Part shown: one piece after another, positions 1-12,458 of the stretch | How positions within the stretch are numbered: position 1 is the first letter of the stretch | Layout: each line of letters opens with the position of its first letter | Assembly: GCA_963971535.1 (NCBI GenBank) | Contig: OZ020587.1 | Location: 155,948,153 to 156,012,152, forward strand | Direction: 5' to 3' | DNA length: 64,000 nucleotides | Origin: Notolepis coatsorum | Lineage: Eukaryota > Chordata > Actinopteri > Aulopiformes > Paralepididae | Notes under the pieces: generated by a model | What the model was told of the DNA's origin: nothing | What the model saw: only the letters and a program-made list of their open reading frames with translations | Databases searched by the model: none | Program-made: the position numbers and the translations under genes

Positions 1-55
1 TATGTATGTATGTATGTATGTATGTATGTATGTATGTATGTATGTATGTATGTAT
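1..55. repeat. (GTAT)n microsatellite
   Basis: Perfect tetranucleotide repeat from the first base; the start of the array is outside the window. The short ORF over it is a repeat artefact. Confidence 0.95.
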
Positions 56-182
56 ACTATATGCAATGTGTGTTCTATGTCCACATGCTGTAATCGGGGT
101 GATGTTGAAACCTGTATGAATAAAGGTTTCAAATCAAATCAAATATCTATCCACACATGTCACTTGACACATATCTGTAGAT

Positions 183-480
183 TCTATATCTATATCTGTA
201 CATATCCCTTACCCACTCTTACTAGTTATGCTGCTGGCCACTGACTACCATACTGTCTTTATACCTGTATCACTGTACATATTAATACTACAACTCTGTA
301 CATACATCTGATCAGCACTATTACTCAGTAGTACTTATTTGTATATTCCGTACCCAGTTTAATCACCTGTACATTGTATATTACTGTTGCACTTTACTGT
401 TACATTTGCACTCTGGCTGGATGCCAAACTTCTTTTTCGTTGTACTGTACTTGTGCTGCATGATGACAATACATTTTAAT
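183..480 (+). repeat. LINE 3' tail (dispersed repeat)
   Basis: This stretch, with 'cactgtacatattaatact' and 'gatgacaatacattttaat', recurs in reverse at 13,985-14,215 and in part at 45,965-46,035. It looks like the 3' end of a non-LTR retrotransposon. It has no coding part here and the clade cannot be read from the tail alone. Confidence 0.6.
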
Positions 481-1170
481 CTAATCTACTACACTCACTG
501 TGACTATTGTATTGTAAAGTAATGCTATTTGTTTTGCATTGTTTCGCTGATACTTCTTTATTCTTTACACTATTTTATTGCTTCTCTTTTGTACTTGTTA
601 CACTGTTACTGTTACAATGTGAGAGAAAATGGTGTTTTTTTCAATGTATATTTGGTTTATAAACTGCTTTAAGAGGGTAATATCATTATCATCACGGGAT
701 GATATTGACGGTGGAAAAGAAGCGGTTTCACAGGCACAGGCCACGAGGAGGGTGTTTGTTTTGAATTCCAATCTAAGACAAAACATTGATAAGAGCGAGT
801 GTACTGTAGGCCCAGAGCAGGAGGGAGAGAGGTTCATCTTAACCCTTAGAAGTCAACGGGGCTTATTGCTCCCGTGGGCGGAGAACAAAATAATTAGAAT
901 CTCTCACAAATGCTCAGGAAGTCCCGTTTTTCAAAAATCTGTAAAAATAGAACAAAGACAATTTCGAGTGCATATAGTGTAATCTATATGTATCCTTACT
1001 TGCTAAACATAATACGACTTGTAAATATGTTTAATTCTTGCTCAATTGTATAGTTCTAAATATCCCTGTATTCCCCCGAAACTACAACGCGTCACGTACA
1101 TGCACGCGCGCACACACAAACAGCGCATAGGTGTTAATCACTGAGTGATCTAATATGCATATTCTTCAGC
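481..1170. other. No recognisable feature
   Basis: An open frame of 117 codons (629-982, +) shows no motif I know and is probably chance. The rest is AT-rich single-copy-looking sequence. Confidence 0.5.
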
Positions 1171-1176
1171 GCGAGA

Positions 1177-1189
1177 GGGGGGGGGGGGG
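1177..1189. repeat. G homopolymer
   Basis: Run of 13 G. Confidence 0.9.
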
Positions 1190-1317
1190 TTGTGTTTCTC
1201 ACTGTCTGTCGTTGATAATAATAGTCCTGCAGTTCGCAGTTCATTCAAGCGCATCACGGTGATGACAGCTCTCTAGTCTAGAGTAGAGAGGTGGCCTGTT
1301 ACTGTTCCATGATTTTC

Positions 1318-1395
1318 ATTCGGCGCTTCAGCTCACCTGGCAGAGCAGCGGTTCTGCGCTCCTGCGGTCTGTTGTTGACGAGTTCGAATCCCATC
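1318..1395 (+). repeat. tRNA-like sequence (degenerate tRNA or SINE head)
   Basis: There is an A-box-like stretch (CAGCTCACCTGGCAGAGC) and a B-box-like stretch (GAGTTCGAATCCC) at tRNA-like spacing. I could not draw a convincing acceptor or anticodon stem, so a functional tRNA is not claimed. A tRNA pseudogene or the head of a short SINE fits better. Confidence 0.4.
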
Positions 1396-1800
1396 AAATC
1401 TTTTTTTTTAACGTGATTTTTTTTTACACATGTATTCTTTACTGTACTGATACAATAGTGCATATTCAGAGAGAGATATAGGGAGAGGCAGCGTCGAGAC
1501 GAAACTTGTGTCGAGTCTGCTTCTATGTGCAACAGAAACTCCGCAGCATCCTGACAGTCCTGTATACCCACGTTGCGCTAAAACATTAACTACTGTATGG
1601 CAGAGTGCGTGTGTGTATATGAGTTATGAATTATCTCTCGCGGTTCATTCAAGCGGACAGTGGAGTGGACTACGTGAACTACAGTATCAGCCACTGGCTG
1701 CTGTGTGACGAGTTTGGTGTTTTGGTCACCCGCGCTAAACACAGTGCTTTAGTTTAGTTGACAGCGCATCGATGCGCTTTGTGAAGGAAAGATGACGTCG

Positions 1801-1885
<85 letters not shown>

Positions 1886-1886
1886 C
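1801..1886. repeat. (CT)n microsatellite
   Basis: Near-perfect CT dinucleotide array. Confidence 0.95.
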
Positions 1887-2031
1887 TTCAAATGGGCTTT
1901 ATTGACATGGGAAACATACGTTTACATTGTCAAAGCCAAACAAAACAACTATTTGCACAGCCATTTGAAATCTACAGTTACACTACACATTGCTGTATTT
2001 AGTGAGGTAAATGAGTACAAGACATGTTTCA

Positions 2032-2034
2032 CAG

Positions 2035-2068
<34 letters not shown>

Positions 2069-2130
2069 ACACACATACACAGACAGACAGACACAGACAC
2101 ACACACACACAGAAACACACAAACAAACGA
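2032..2130. repeat. (CA)n microsatellite, imperfect
   Basis: CA repeat with CATA and CAGA interruptions. Confidence 0.9.
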
Positions 2131-2205
2131 TCAAATTAAAAGCTGGATATAAATCTGCCACACGTGCTGTCAGTGAGTTTACTAAGTCAAGGATGTCTTA
2201 CTTTC

Positions 2206-2216
2206 ACACACGCGCG

Positions 2217-2251
<35 letters not shown>
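2206..2251. repeat. (CA)n microsatellite
   Basis: CA/CG dinucleotide array directly next to the LINE tail that follows. Confidence 0.9.
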
Positions 2252-2345
2252 TTACATTTACACATTTACATTTACATCTAGTCATTTAGCTAAAGCTTTT
2301 ATCCAAAGCGACTTACAAGTTCTGTACGACAAGTCATCCCATGAC
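2252..2345 (-). repeat. LINE 3' tail, reverse orientation
   Basis: The stretch 'cttttatccaaagcgactta' and its surroundings are the reverse complement of the tail of the LINE fragment at 31,860-32,370. I therefore read it as a truncated 3' end of that LINE family on the minus strand. Confidence 0.6.
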
Positions 2346-2397
2346 CCACCTGGTCTTCCAGCAGACGTAGCTGAGCTGTGTGGCGTCACAGTTGTAC

Positions 2398-2497
2398 AGG
2401 TGCCAGTGGACAACCTACCCACGGCACCAGTGGACCGTCTATCCACGGCACCAGTGGACAATCTACCCACTGCACCAGTGGACCATCTACCCACGGC
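2398..2497. repeat. 24-bp minisatellite, 4 copies
   Basis: Four tandem copies of a 24-bp unit beginning CCAGTGGAC and ending CCCACGGCA, with a few substitutions. Confidence 0.9.
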
Positions 2498-2499
2498 AT

Positions 2500-2835
<336 letters not shown>

Positions 2836-3027
2836 ACTACTCCCGGTCTGAGACTACTTCTGTGTGTGTGTGTGTAACCAAATGCATACCTACATGTATG
2901 ACCTATATCTATCTAATACTTTTGGATATGAGCATTCTTTTCAATAAGTATGGAAGCCTGAACACAGAATGACACCAGTATCACTGACTACCACGGCAAG
3001 CCTATAGAAAATTATTCTATTTAATAA

Positions 3028-3063
3028 TAATAATAATTATTATTATTATTATTATTATTATAA
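3028..3063. repeat. (AAT/ATT)n microsatellite
   Basis: Short triplet repeat next to the following CTTT array. Confidence 0.85.
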
Positions 3064-3078
3064 ATGTCTCTCTCTCTG

Positions 3079-3222
<144 letters not shown>

Positions 3223-3239
3223 CTCTTTCTATTATATTA

Positions 3240-3610
3240 CTATTATATATCTATCTAAATATCTAAACCTCTGTCTATCTAGTGTGTGTATATGCATGGC
3301 ATCAAATCAAAGTGTGTGTTGCCTGTATTGATCAGTCACACTATACCCCCATTCAGCTGTAATTGTTCCCTGCTGGGCCTTTGTTTCATGGTGTGAATTA
3401 GTCATTGAAATTAACATTGACATCACATTGAATTCTGGGAAGGAGTGTAGTTCCCTTATCATTAGCTGAATTCACTGAATTCTCTTCAGAGGCTCCTGCT
3501 GCAAATAGGTAATGACTGTACCAGAATGTTTGATAGGACATTGATTGAAAACTATCGTCTCAAATTTGACAATTGATGGCTTATTTTGAAGGTATGAATC
3601 TGTAATTTTA
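3240..3610. other. No recognisable feature
   Basis: AT-rich, no ORF or repeat structure that I can name. Confidence 0.5.
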
Positions 3611-3639
3611 TATTATGTAACAAAAAAAAAGGGGGAAAT

Positions 3640-4130
3640 TCTCAGGAGGAGGAGCTATTTAGGTTAGACTCCTAAGGGTTAAGGAAACGTTTAATGGTGT
3701 GAAAGGTTATTAGCACGTCGCATGACAGAGGGAAGGCGGGGCCGTCGTTGCTACGACGAAGATATATAAGTCGAACGGTGTTTCCGGGTGTAGGGCAGAC
3801 AAAAAATCTGGGAGACCAAAGAAACGAATCCCACAGGAGGGAAGAGACCAAGATACTCTCTCCTCTCATCACAGAGAGGGGGGGGGGGGAAGAATGCCAC
3901 ATCATCATTAGCTTCGGCTAACGCAAGGAGGGTTAGGCTGACAACCAGGCCTGACCACTATCGGACTGAATAGCAAAAGGACAACAGACTGAACACACCG
4001 AAAGATCATTAGAATAGACTCTTCAAGGACAATACAATCTGTTAACATCTGAGCTGAGGTCTCTGTTTATATCAATAAACAACGCTTTTCCTCATAAGGT
4101 ATTACGCTGTGTCTAAGTGTCGGATTCTTA
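3640..4130 (+). repeat. Possible solo LTR
   Basis: A TATA box (TATATAAG, 3763-3770) is followed about 300 bp later by a polyadenylation signal (AATAAA, 4074-4079) with no ORF between. This resembles the U3-R-U5 layout of an LTR. I found no second copy, no clear TG...CA ends and no target duplication, so an unrelated promoter-like region is equally possible. Confidence 0.3.
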
Positions 4131-4319
4131 CGGAGGTGGAGAATTATTATGGTTTGTGGATTGGACTAACGGGGAGAGATAAGGATCGTATTCCGCCAGT
4201 ATATGAGACGTCAGGACCATTAAAATGACACAACGCAGAGGAATTGGATGGAGAGAGGATAACACAAGAAGACGACACAAGAAGACGTGATACTGGCCAG
4301 ATTGATCAGGATCTAACAA

Positions 4320-4733
4320 ATGTTACAATGTTACACTGTTACTGTTACAATGTTACAGTTACACTGTTACACTGTTGAAATGTGACACTGTGACAATGTT
4401 ACAATGTTACACTGTTACACTGTTACACTGTTAAAATGTTACACTGTTACAATGTTGCACTGTTACAATGTTAGAACGTTACACTGTTACAATGTTACAC
4501 TGTTACAATGTTACAATGTTACAATGTTACACTGTTCAAATGTGAGACTGTGACAATGTTACACTGTTACAATGTTACAATGTTACACTGTTAGAATGTT
4601 ACACTGTTAAAATGTGACACTGTTACAATGTTACAGTGTTAGAATGTTACACTGTTAAAATGTTACAATGTTACACTGTTACACTGTTAAAATGTGACAC
4701 TGTGACAATGTTACACTGTTACAATGTTACACT
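4320..4733. repeat. 8-bp minisatellite (TGTTACAA/TGTTACAC)n
   Basis: About 410 bp of degenerate 8-mers in varying order with occasional phase slips. No coding content. Confidence 0.9.
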
Positions 4734-4735
4734 GG

Positions 4736-4790
4736 AGCCGATTCTGATTCTGATACTTTGATTCTGATACTTTGATTCTGATACTTACTG
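4736..4790. repeat. 16-bp tandem repeat
   Basis: Three copies of GATTCTGATACTTT-like units. Confidence 0.8.
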
Positions 4791-4935
4791 ATACCATGCG
4801 ATTTCATGGGTAAAACCGCTTTAATGTGGATCCTGATGCGAAAGCCACTGCTCTGTTCTAAGAAACCCCACGACAGGATGTGGGTGTTCACCTCGTGTCC
4901 GGAGGCAGCAAGGACCCTGCCAGCGAGTTGAGTTA

Positions 4936-6165
4936 GTCTTTCCACTTCCCAAAAAGCAAAAGTCCTCCCCCTCCCCAGTCACACAGGGGGTCCCCCAAGG
5001 CTCAGTCCTTGGCCGCCTGCTCTTCATCTGCTACAATCTCCCCCTTGGTCACATCATCCGTAAATACCACCTCAACTTCCACTGCTACGCTGATGACACC
5101 CAAATCTACATCAGTACACAATCCCCCCACAGCCCACCCCTCAGTCACATCGAATCCTGCATTACCAAACTCCAAACTTGGATGACTCACAACTTCCTCA
5201 AATTGAACAGTGACAAGACTGAACTTCTCATTATTGGCACCAAAACCACCCTCACCAGATCCGGACCCATCACACTCACCATCAACGACTCCACCATCAC
5301 CCCCTCCCCCCTAGTCCGAAACCTTGGTGTCCTCCTTGACCCCACCCTCTCATTTGACCCCCACGTCCGCTCCATCGTAAAAATATCCTACTTTCACCTC
5401 TGCAACATTGCAAAAATCTGTCACTGCCTCTCCCCCCCTGCTGCTGAATCCCTCATTCACGCCTTCATCTCCTCCCGCCTGGACTATTGCAACTCCCTCC
5501 TCACTGGTATCACCTCCCGCTCCCTCCATAAACTGCAAATGGTCCAAAATTCAGCCGCCCGCCTCCTCACTAACACCGGGTCCCGCAAACACATCACTCC
5601 TGTCCTCCACTCTCTCCACTGGCTCCCGATCAAACACAGCATAGACTTCAAAACACTACTCCTCACCTTCAAAGCCCTCCACAGCCTGGCCCCCCCCTAC
5701 CTGACTGATCTCCTTCTTCCCTACCGCCCCACCCGTTCCCTCCGGTCCTCCTCCACTGCCTCCCTCACTGTCCCGACATCCAAGCTTAAAAACTTTGGAG
5801 ATAGGGCCTTCTCTCGTACTGCACCCCAACTCTGGAACTCCCTCCCCCAGTCCATCAGAGACTCCCCCACACTCTCCACCTTCAAAGCTTGCCTCAAAAC
5901 CCACCTGTTCTCCCTTGCCTTCAACCCCCCCCACCCATAACCCCCCCCCCCCCTCCAACCTGATTGATGTCTGTCTCTAGTCTTTTTGTGCTATCATGCT
6001 GTCTTCTCTCATGTTCCTTTTGTTTTTGTTTCTCTGTTGTTTCTTTGTTTTTCTTTCTTTGCTTTTGTTTCTTTGTTTTTACTTTTGCTCCCGACTATTG
6101 TCAGCAACTTCGGGTTATTGAGAAGCGCTATATAAATTAAATGAATTATTATTATTTTAATTAAA
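4936..6165 (+). mobile_element. L2-clade LINE, 5'-truncated copy
   Basis: The reverse-transcriptase frame is open from about 4,936 to 5,940. It contains the motif GVPQGS (about 4,990) and YADDTQ (about 5,085), then the C-terminal region found in L2/CR1-group LINEs (HSLHWLPI, FKTLLLTFKALH, LWNSLP). The first ATG in this frame is at 5,182, but the frame plainly enters from upstream, so this is the 3' part of ORF2. The tail runs to about 6,165 and ends in the GCGCTATATAAATTAAAT...ATT context that marks L2 3' ends. The endonuclease and the front of the RT are missing, as usual for 5' truncation during target-primed reverse transcription. It is more C-rich than the L2 copy at 25.3-31.4 kb, so it belongs to another subfamily. 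Confidence 0.85.
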
Positions 6166-6167
6166 AG

Positions 6168-6226
6168 TTAATGTACTTCCAGGAAACATTCAAAAACTGT
6201 TCTTTGAAAGAGAGGGGGGCGTTTCA
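6168..6226 (+). repeat. LINE fragment split by the DIRS-type insertion
   Basis: This matches the start of the LINE piece at 23,290-23,775 (GTTCTTTGAAAGAGAGGGGG), and the continuation appears only at 12,342. The whole 6.2-12.3 kb block therefore lies inside an older LINE fragment. Confidence 0.65.
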
Positions 6227-7512
6227 GCATCATGCCCACCCGGACTAACAGACTCAAGTTCAGTTCTATATCGTATTAGCTGCCGCTCAGCGTCAACTGC
6301 ACACATCTCACTCCAGTGACGTGCACTGAATAAAAACTTCACAATGTACCTTTACATACCAACAACCGTCTGGCCACACCCCCATCTGCTACCTACATAA
6401 CCAGGGGTGGGGCCACACACTCATCTCCTTCTCAAATTTCACCCCAAGAGAGTGCCTGTATACCAATCACTTGACGTGGGAAAAGAAAGTATTTAGCTGA
6501 AGAAAGGAAAACAGAAGAACAAGGAGATACGTTGACGTTATATCTTTATTTTCTCTCTCACTATTTTCGAGAAAATACAGCGATAATGTCTTCGTCACTG
6601 GGGTGTCTGGAAGATGATGATCATTCTGACCTCCACCGGCTTTTTCGTATTAGGGGCTCGCATCGCTGATCTACTCCCCACCTGCAGTCCTCCTTGCTGC
6701 GACTGGATAGGTATTGAACCTCCGGTTATACAGCTGGACTGTAGGAGGCACCGGCTGTTGTGAGAAACTGGTTGTTTCTGGGTTGGGTGAGTAATGTTTT
6801 GCTATGCGAGCACCAGTTGTCTGCTAATGCTATGGGGGTTGGCTGACAATTTTACGAAGGCCGGCCCCAGATTGGGGTCCTCTGCTCGGCCTCTTAGGCA
6901 GCGGACGGAGGGTCCTGGGCTGACGCCCATAATGGTCAAACTAGTGGGCCGCGACCGAGATCTGGTTTGAACCCGGGATTCTCTGGACAAGCGGATGCTT
7001 CTCTGTCCCGTGAAGGCCCCATCTTTCACATGAATGTGAGAGTACACCCTAAACACGAGGAAATGTGGGTCTGGATCTTCTTTATCGGTAGTTCCATGCT
7101 CAAGTCGGCTGCAGCCCGTATGGGAATTGTGCCGACTCCGCTGTATGTCTGGTAAATCACAGTTGAAAACTGTGTTGACATTTCTTTTTCTCTTCTCTCT
7201 TAGGATGAGGAGGGTTTCAGGCGGCGGCCTGTCTGAAGTGTGGCTTGTTATGTCGTTGTGTACAGTTCAGGTGATAGCTGCTTAGCTTGCGTGCTAGTTT
7301 GTGGCCTACTGTTAGCCAGTCAGCTGTTAGCTGCGGCGCTAGCTCGTTGTGTTCACTAGGCTAGGAAACGTTAGCTTGTTGCTATCAGTCGGGAGCGGCT
7401 GTTAGCTTAATGCTACACTGTTGAACGTTATTGTGAGTATGACAAGCGTTAAACACTCTGACTACGACGTCATTTTTGACAGAGGATGTTAGTCGACCCG
7501 TCAACATGGAGA

Positions 7513-7580
7513 ACGGCGGCTGGGTGGCGCAGCGGACATTACCCTCGTCACCAACGCAGGAGACGCCGGGTTCGACGTCG
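7513..7580 (+). repeat. SINE head fragment inside the DIRS-type element
   Basis: GGCTGGGTGGCGCAGCGGAC and the following B-box-like GGGTTCGAC match the heads of the 470-bp SINEs elsewhere in the window. Only the tRNA-like head is shared. Confidence 0.55.
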
Positions 7581-10500
7581 GCTGTCCCGTTAACCATAGG
7601 GGTCCTCTCGGCCTGCGCTCAGGGTGGAGGTAGGAGTCCTGACCGGACTTTAAACACTTCTTCTTTCCTTCCCTTCTAAATGTTTTGTAATAACGATGTT
7701 TTCCAAAACGTGTGTTGCTGCAATACATTGAGGATACGACGCATGTTGTGTGTGAATTGTCTTGTCACTGGTATAGCTTCTCTCTACATAGAAAATCTGC
7801 GTTGTTTTTTACATGTGTAAAAATGAACTGGTTAGTTGTGATGAGAACATGTGTGTTCATGTAACGTTTGTAACGGGGGTGAACTCACAACTAAGTGGGT
7901 TAATTAACCTGTGAAGCTATGCTTAGTGACATGTGGAATAAATCCTTTTCTCAGCCTGTGATGACAATGAACAGCGTGTTCACATATTAACAGGGGTACC
8001 TGTTCAACCTGGTCGTATCAAGGGTAAGGTAGGGAGGGGTGACCCCCCCGGTTTCCCTGGGGCTTCCCCCCCTCCTCTCAGACATGTTTTGTTTACAATA
8101 TATTGTGTCACTGTGTTTGTGGGGATACGATGTAACCCTCAGCTTAAGCTGCTGGGGTTGTGCTTCGGCTTGAGAAACGAGCAAGGCCTGTGGCCAATAC
8201 GTAATCGAGGACTTATGTCTCTCTCGTTATGAAAAACGGCGTTCCTCTGTAGTAAGAGTGTACTTTTGCCATTTTTTGTTGTGATGAAGGGTTGTGTGTG
8301 TCGTTGAGATCTACAACTGGGTTAGGTTTTGTCCCACAGAAGCACATGTGTAAGTCTGGTACCGGGGCTCTGTTCTGTGTTTTTTCCTTAGTAAAAATCA
8401 GATAGCAGGTTAGCACATGAGCTATGTGAAGCTGTTAAAATGCTTCATGTAGCATGCTATGACTGGTGTCATGGCTCTACTTTGTCATTACATCGTATCA
8501 GAGGTGAGGGGTCGTAAAGGGGTGAACTGGTAAACCTTTCCTCCCCTTTTCTGATTGGTCAGGGGTTAAAACCCCCTGTCCTTCAGGGTTCCTGTCACGT
8601 TGCTGTTTCGGCACGTTACAGGGTAGGGGGGGGGGGGGAGTGTCCTGGTCCCACGCCCTGAAAGATTGGGCGTGTGCACCGCGGAAATTCCCCCGCCATA
8701 GAGTACGTCACTGAGCGTGTTTCTATTGGTAAGACTTCCATGAGTTGTTCAGGTTCCATGTTATGGATCTGTTTCAGGGAGTTTTCAGAGCCTCCTCCTC
8801 ACGAAGCTCCTCCTCAGGGAGAAGAGCCTTCTGTGAGTTTGGACCCTCCCTCCCAGTGAGGGAGCCTCCTCAGAGTTTCAGAGCCTCCTCCTCAGATTGT
8901 CAAGGTGAGTAGAACTTCAAAAAGGAGTTCTGCTCTAATGTATGTGTATTCGATTCAATTCGATTATTGAGTGTGTATTGGTTCAGAGCCTCCTCCTCGG
9001 AGAGTCCTAACCCAAGTGTTACATAGCTCAATGTTGCAATATTCTTTTCAATCTATACAGATCGCGTGGGAAGTCTCTCTGGGGGTTCCCCGTCCTCTCC
9101 TTTTTGGAGTAGGTGGACGGGGTATTGTTTAGGGTTTCCCTGACTCCTCGAATTACATGTCTGTTGAGTCATAGGGGTACGTCGCTCACCGTCCCCTCTT
9201 ATGAAGTGTAGTTGACGGGGTGGTGTTTCCCTCAGCCGCGTCGCATGGGACCCATGTCTGTATTCTTTTTTCTTTTTTCAAAATTTAAAATTAAAAAAGC
9301 GGCTTCTTGTCGTTTCCCAGGCGGTTTGGAGGAACGGTATCTGGTGTCTTGTTAGACTATCCATTGATGTGTTTTGGGTCTCGACATGTACATAGTGCTG
9401 GCTCTGGGTGTTTCTGATAGGAATCACGCATGAGGCTTGTGCGCCTTGGTTGCTCGTTATTAAAACAGCGTTTTTATAGGGCAACTGGGATGGAGTTTGT
9501 CTCTTCCGAGCGCCAGTTTACTAGGTTTGTCTCGACGAATTCTCGTTCATATCTGGGGGATGTTAACGGAATAGATCAAAGCATAGGTAGAGGGGTCTCA
9601 CGCCCTTGGGGTGGGCCACTGAGCGCGGTACGAATGGGACCGTCTGGGTGGCGCCCTCTATAATGTTTTAGATCGACACGCGTACCTACCCCCCCTCCTG
9701 GAGTTGGGGATGTCGGCGTGATTAGGGCACAGGACTGGTTCCGGTCACGCTGGTCCAGGTCAGTTAACCCGTTGTCCGCCGGGGACGCAGATCTTTTGTT
9801 CTGGTACCCTGAGGGACTTGTGTCACGTACGTGGGTTGTTCATTATCATTATTGCCATATATTTTAACACCATGTAACATCAGGGTAATATATTATTTGT
9901 GTTGTTTTCTATGTGTGGTGTTGTGTCATCTCCTAATCGCCTGTTTCTGTTTCCACAGATGCCACTCATCTCCCTGATTGGATTGGTTGCACCTTATTGG
10001 TGCATCTTCAGGCAGGCAGTGGAGATGGGTGGTTAAAAGAGTGGGAGGTGACACACATCGGGGCGCCTCATTCTGTCATGTGCCAGTGACCAGAGTGGAG
10101 TGAGGTTGCCGTTGGTTGCCACTATTGTGTGGAGCGATTGTTATGTTTACTTGTCACTTTGTGTGACTTACCCTATTGTGTGGGAGTATCCTATTGTTGG
10201 CTTTTTGTGCCTAATTGCTACTGTTCCACTGGAACTATTTGTTCACTGTGTTGGTTTTAGTGCTGGGTGATAACCCAGTGCCAACCTGGTTGGCTGGTGT
10301 CTGAGGACACAGCCCATATTAGCCTTAATTATTATATTTACTTGTCTGTTCTCCAACTACCTTTTTCCCTATTTGTTATATGTTTGTGGGATTACTTCCC
10401 CTCTTTTCCCAATAGCCAAGTGAAGGTTTGAATCCCTTCCCTGAGAATAAATATAATTTGAGAATTTTCAGTTGACCCCTTTGGCGCCTGTCTCGTCCGC

Positions 10501-11185
10501 AGTGCTCCAGGCTAGGGTCAAATGCCTGCTGCCTGGATTGAGGGATCGACCCCATCTGGTGGTCGTCTCCTTGGTGCGCTGCCTGCTCCCGCTGTGGTGT
10601 AGCCTCTTGAGTGCTTCGAGTTACAGCCATGCTGACTGCCTGAGTATGCCAGGGTCAGTGTGCCAGGCAGCGTGCTAGTGGGGGGAAGGGCCTGCTCTTG
10701 GATGGGCCCTGTCCGAATACGCTGGCGATGTGGGGGGCGGTGTCACTAGTGACTGCCTGGTGAGGTCTTGATGCTGTGGCGTCATTGGCCTCTCCGGGCC
10801 CCCTTTTTCCGGGGTGATCCAGTCCCTTCTGGGTCTGGGTCTTCCTTCGCGCTCCGCTGCTACGGCCTTGCCACAGGGTTGAGTTGCTCTTGATCCCGTG
10901 ATTTTGGGGGCGGTAACGAGGTTTGTTCCTTCCGTTCGTTCCCTGGTGGCATGCGGGTTGTGCGTGTGCGTAGTCGTGGGGTCAAGCCACGGTCTGCTCA
11001 CCCTGTGCGTTGAGTTGCTCGAGTTCCTCTTCGCACGGTCGGATCCGTCTCCCTCCCGTCCTCCAATAGGGAGGGTATCCCTCCATTAGGGGGGTCGGGG
11101 GGCTCGGTCCTCCCCGGTTCTGATGGTTGTGGGGGGCCTCAGTGGGGTACATTTGTCGAGCTTCAGCTCCCGCTCAGCTCCCGTT

Positions 11186-11278
11186 GTGCAGTTGACGTTG
11201 AGCGGCAGCTAATACGATATAGAACGATAGGTTATGAATATAACCGTAGTTCTATGAGTATTAGTGACGCTCAGCGTC
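11186..11278. repeat. Internal complementary region of the DIRS-type element
   Basis: Positions 11,186-11,225 are the reverse complement of 6,263-6,302 with few mismatches. Positions 11,226-11,278 are the reverse complement of 11,463-11,515. The junction (GAAC|GATAGG) predicts the circle junction CCTATC|GTTC, which equals the element's right end joined to its left end. Confidence 0.75.
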
Positions 11279-11559
11279 TAGACGCCACTGCGGCCCTTGA
11301 TCTTACCTTGTGGTGAAATTATTGAGAAGGAGATGAGTGTGTGGCCCCACCCCTGGTTATGTAGGTAGCAGATGGGGGTGTGGCCAGACGGATGTTGGTA
11401 TGTAAAGGTACATTGTGAAGTTTTTATTCAGTGCACGTCACTGGAGTGAGATGTGTGCAGTTGACGCTGAGCGTCACTAATACTCATAGAACTACGGTTA
11501 TATTCATAACCTATCATTTTTATCCCAGGGCCATAAGTGCACTAAACTCAGCTAAGATT

Positions 11560-11818
11560 TAAAGCAAACAATCTCCCCCGCCCCCCCACGCACACGCCCA
11601 CACACACATACAACACCAAGGGAATAGTGCAATTTTCTTTTTATACCCCCCTGTTTATGTCTATTATGTCTCTCACTTGTCTTTATTATTTTAAGATTGT
11701 GTATTTTAGGACTGTGTTGTTATTGTCTAGGACTGTGTGCCTGTTAGCACCTAGGGCTGCATTTAAAATTTCGTTGTACCATTCTTGTGACAATGACAAT
11801 AAAGATCATTCATTTATT
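11560..11818 (+). repeat. LINE 3' tail
   Basis: The stretch ends in 'gtgacaatgacaataaagat' followed by an ATTC repeat, a typical fish LINE 3' terminus. No coding part is present. Confidence 0.55.
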
Positions 11819-11833
11819 CATTCATTATAATCT

Positions 11834-12337
11834 TTATTTTATTTTTGTATCCTCTTTTTCTCCGCCTGATTTTCTGTGCTTTTCCTCCCATCCCAATTTA
11901 GTCGTTATGCCAATTCCCCCCTCCCCTACCTGGTTGTTGTGCGCATGTGCCCCCTACTGGTCGGTACAAGGGAGCCCTGAGGTCTACCACATGCTTCCTC
12001 CACCACATGCTTCCTCCGACACATGCGGAGACAGCCAGCGGCTCTCTTTTCACCTGACAGCGCGGACTCTCATTGGTGAAGTGTAACGCGTGGGAGGTCA
12101 CACTGCCTTCACCACTTCCTGTCTTTTGCTGTGCAGGCAACCTCTGACCTGACCTGTAGGAGTCGCTGTCCACAACGCCAGATTACCACCCCATCGACTT
12201 CCCTCCCGCTAACTCAGGCAAACGAGTTAGTATGACGGCTGGCCCAAGCCGGAGGCAATGCTGACACCCGGATTCGAGACTGGAGTCTCTCGCATTGGTG
12301 ACAAGCGCAATTTCCGCTACGCCACCCAGCCGCCCTG
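11834..12337 (-). mobile_element. tRNA-derived SINE, long family, copy 1
   Basis: The head at the right end reads, on the minus strand, GGCTGGGTGGCGTAGCGG with a B-box-like CGAATCC, then a body shared with copies at 20,017, 21,432 and 47,091. It is flanked by a 15-bp target duplication (11,819-11,833 and 12,338-12,352, one mismatch). Length about 500 bp, long for a SINE. No ORF of its own. Confidence 0.85.
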
Positions 12338-12341
12338 CATT

Positions 12342-12413
12342 CGTTATAATCTGAGGGGAGAACTCAATTTAAAGATTCTTAGTGTACGTACTGTACTACC
12401 AGGAGAAGACATG
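12342..12413 (+). repeat. LINE fragment (continuation of 6,168-6,226)
   Basis: Matches 23,350-23,415 in DNA and in the frame encoding YNLRGELNLK. Confidence 0.6.
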
Positions 12414-12458
12414 CACACCTACTGTGATCTGGATTAAAAATGGACTACAGTATGCTCA

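Larger units (their letters stand above)
6263..11515 (+). mobile_element. DIRS-type retrotransposon skeleton (no coding capacity)
   Basis: The left terminal repeat (6,263 to about 6,450, starting GTTCTATATCGTATTAGC) matches the reverse complement of the right terminal repeat (about 11,300-11,515, ending TTATATTCATAACCTATC). Just inside the right repeat is a block, 11,186-11,278. Its first 40 bp are complementary to the outermost left end. Its next 53 bp are complementary to the outermost right end. A block joining the complements of both ends is the internal complementary region diagnostic of DIRS elements, which replicate through a circular intermediate and integrate with a tyrosine recombinase. 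DIRS elements normally encode Gag, RT-RNase H, often a methyltransferase, and the recombinase. Here the 4.7-kb interior has only frames under 110 codons and no motif I recognise, so this copy is degenerate or a non-autonomous derivative. As expected for DIRS, I see no target duplication. Confidence 0.75.

Noticed and set aside
629-982. 117-codon ORF as a host exon
   Set aside because: No recognisable domain, no splice sites that frame it convincingly, low-complexity surroundings.
1318-1395. Functional tRNA gene
   Set aside because: A and B boxes are present but the stems do not pair well.
11226-11515. Stand-alone 290-bp MITE with GATAGG/CCTATC ends
   Set aside because: It does have inverted ends, but together with 11,186-11,225 and the left terminus at 6,263 it fits the DIRS internal complementary region and right repeat better.
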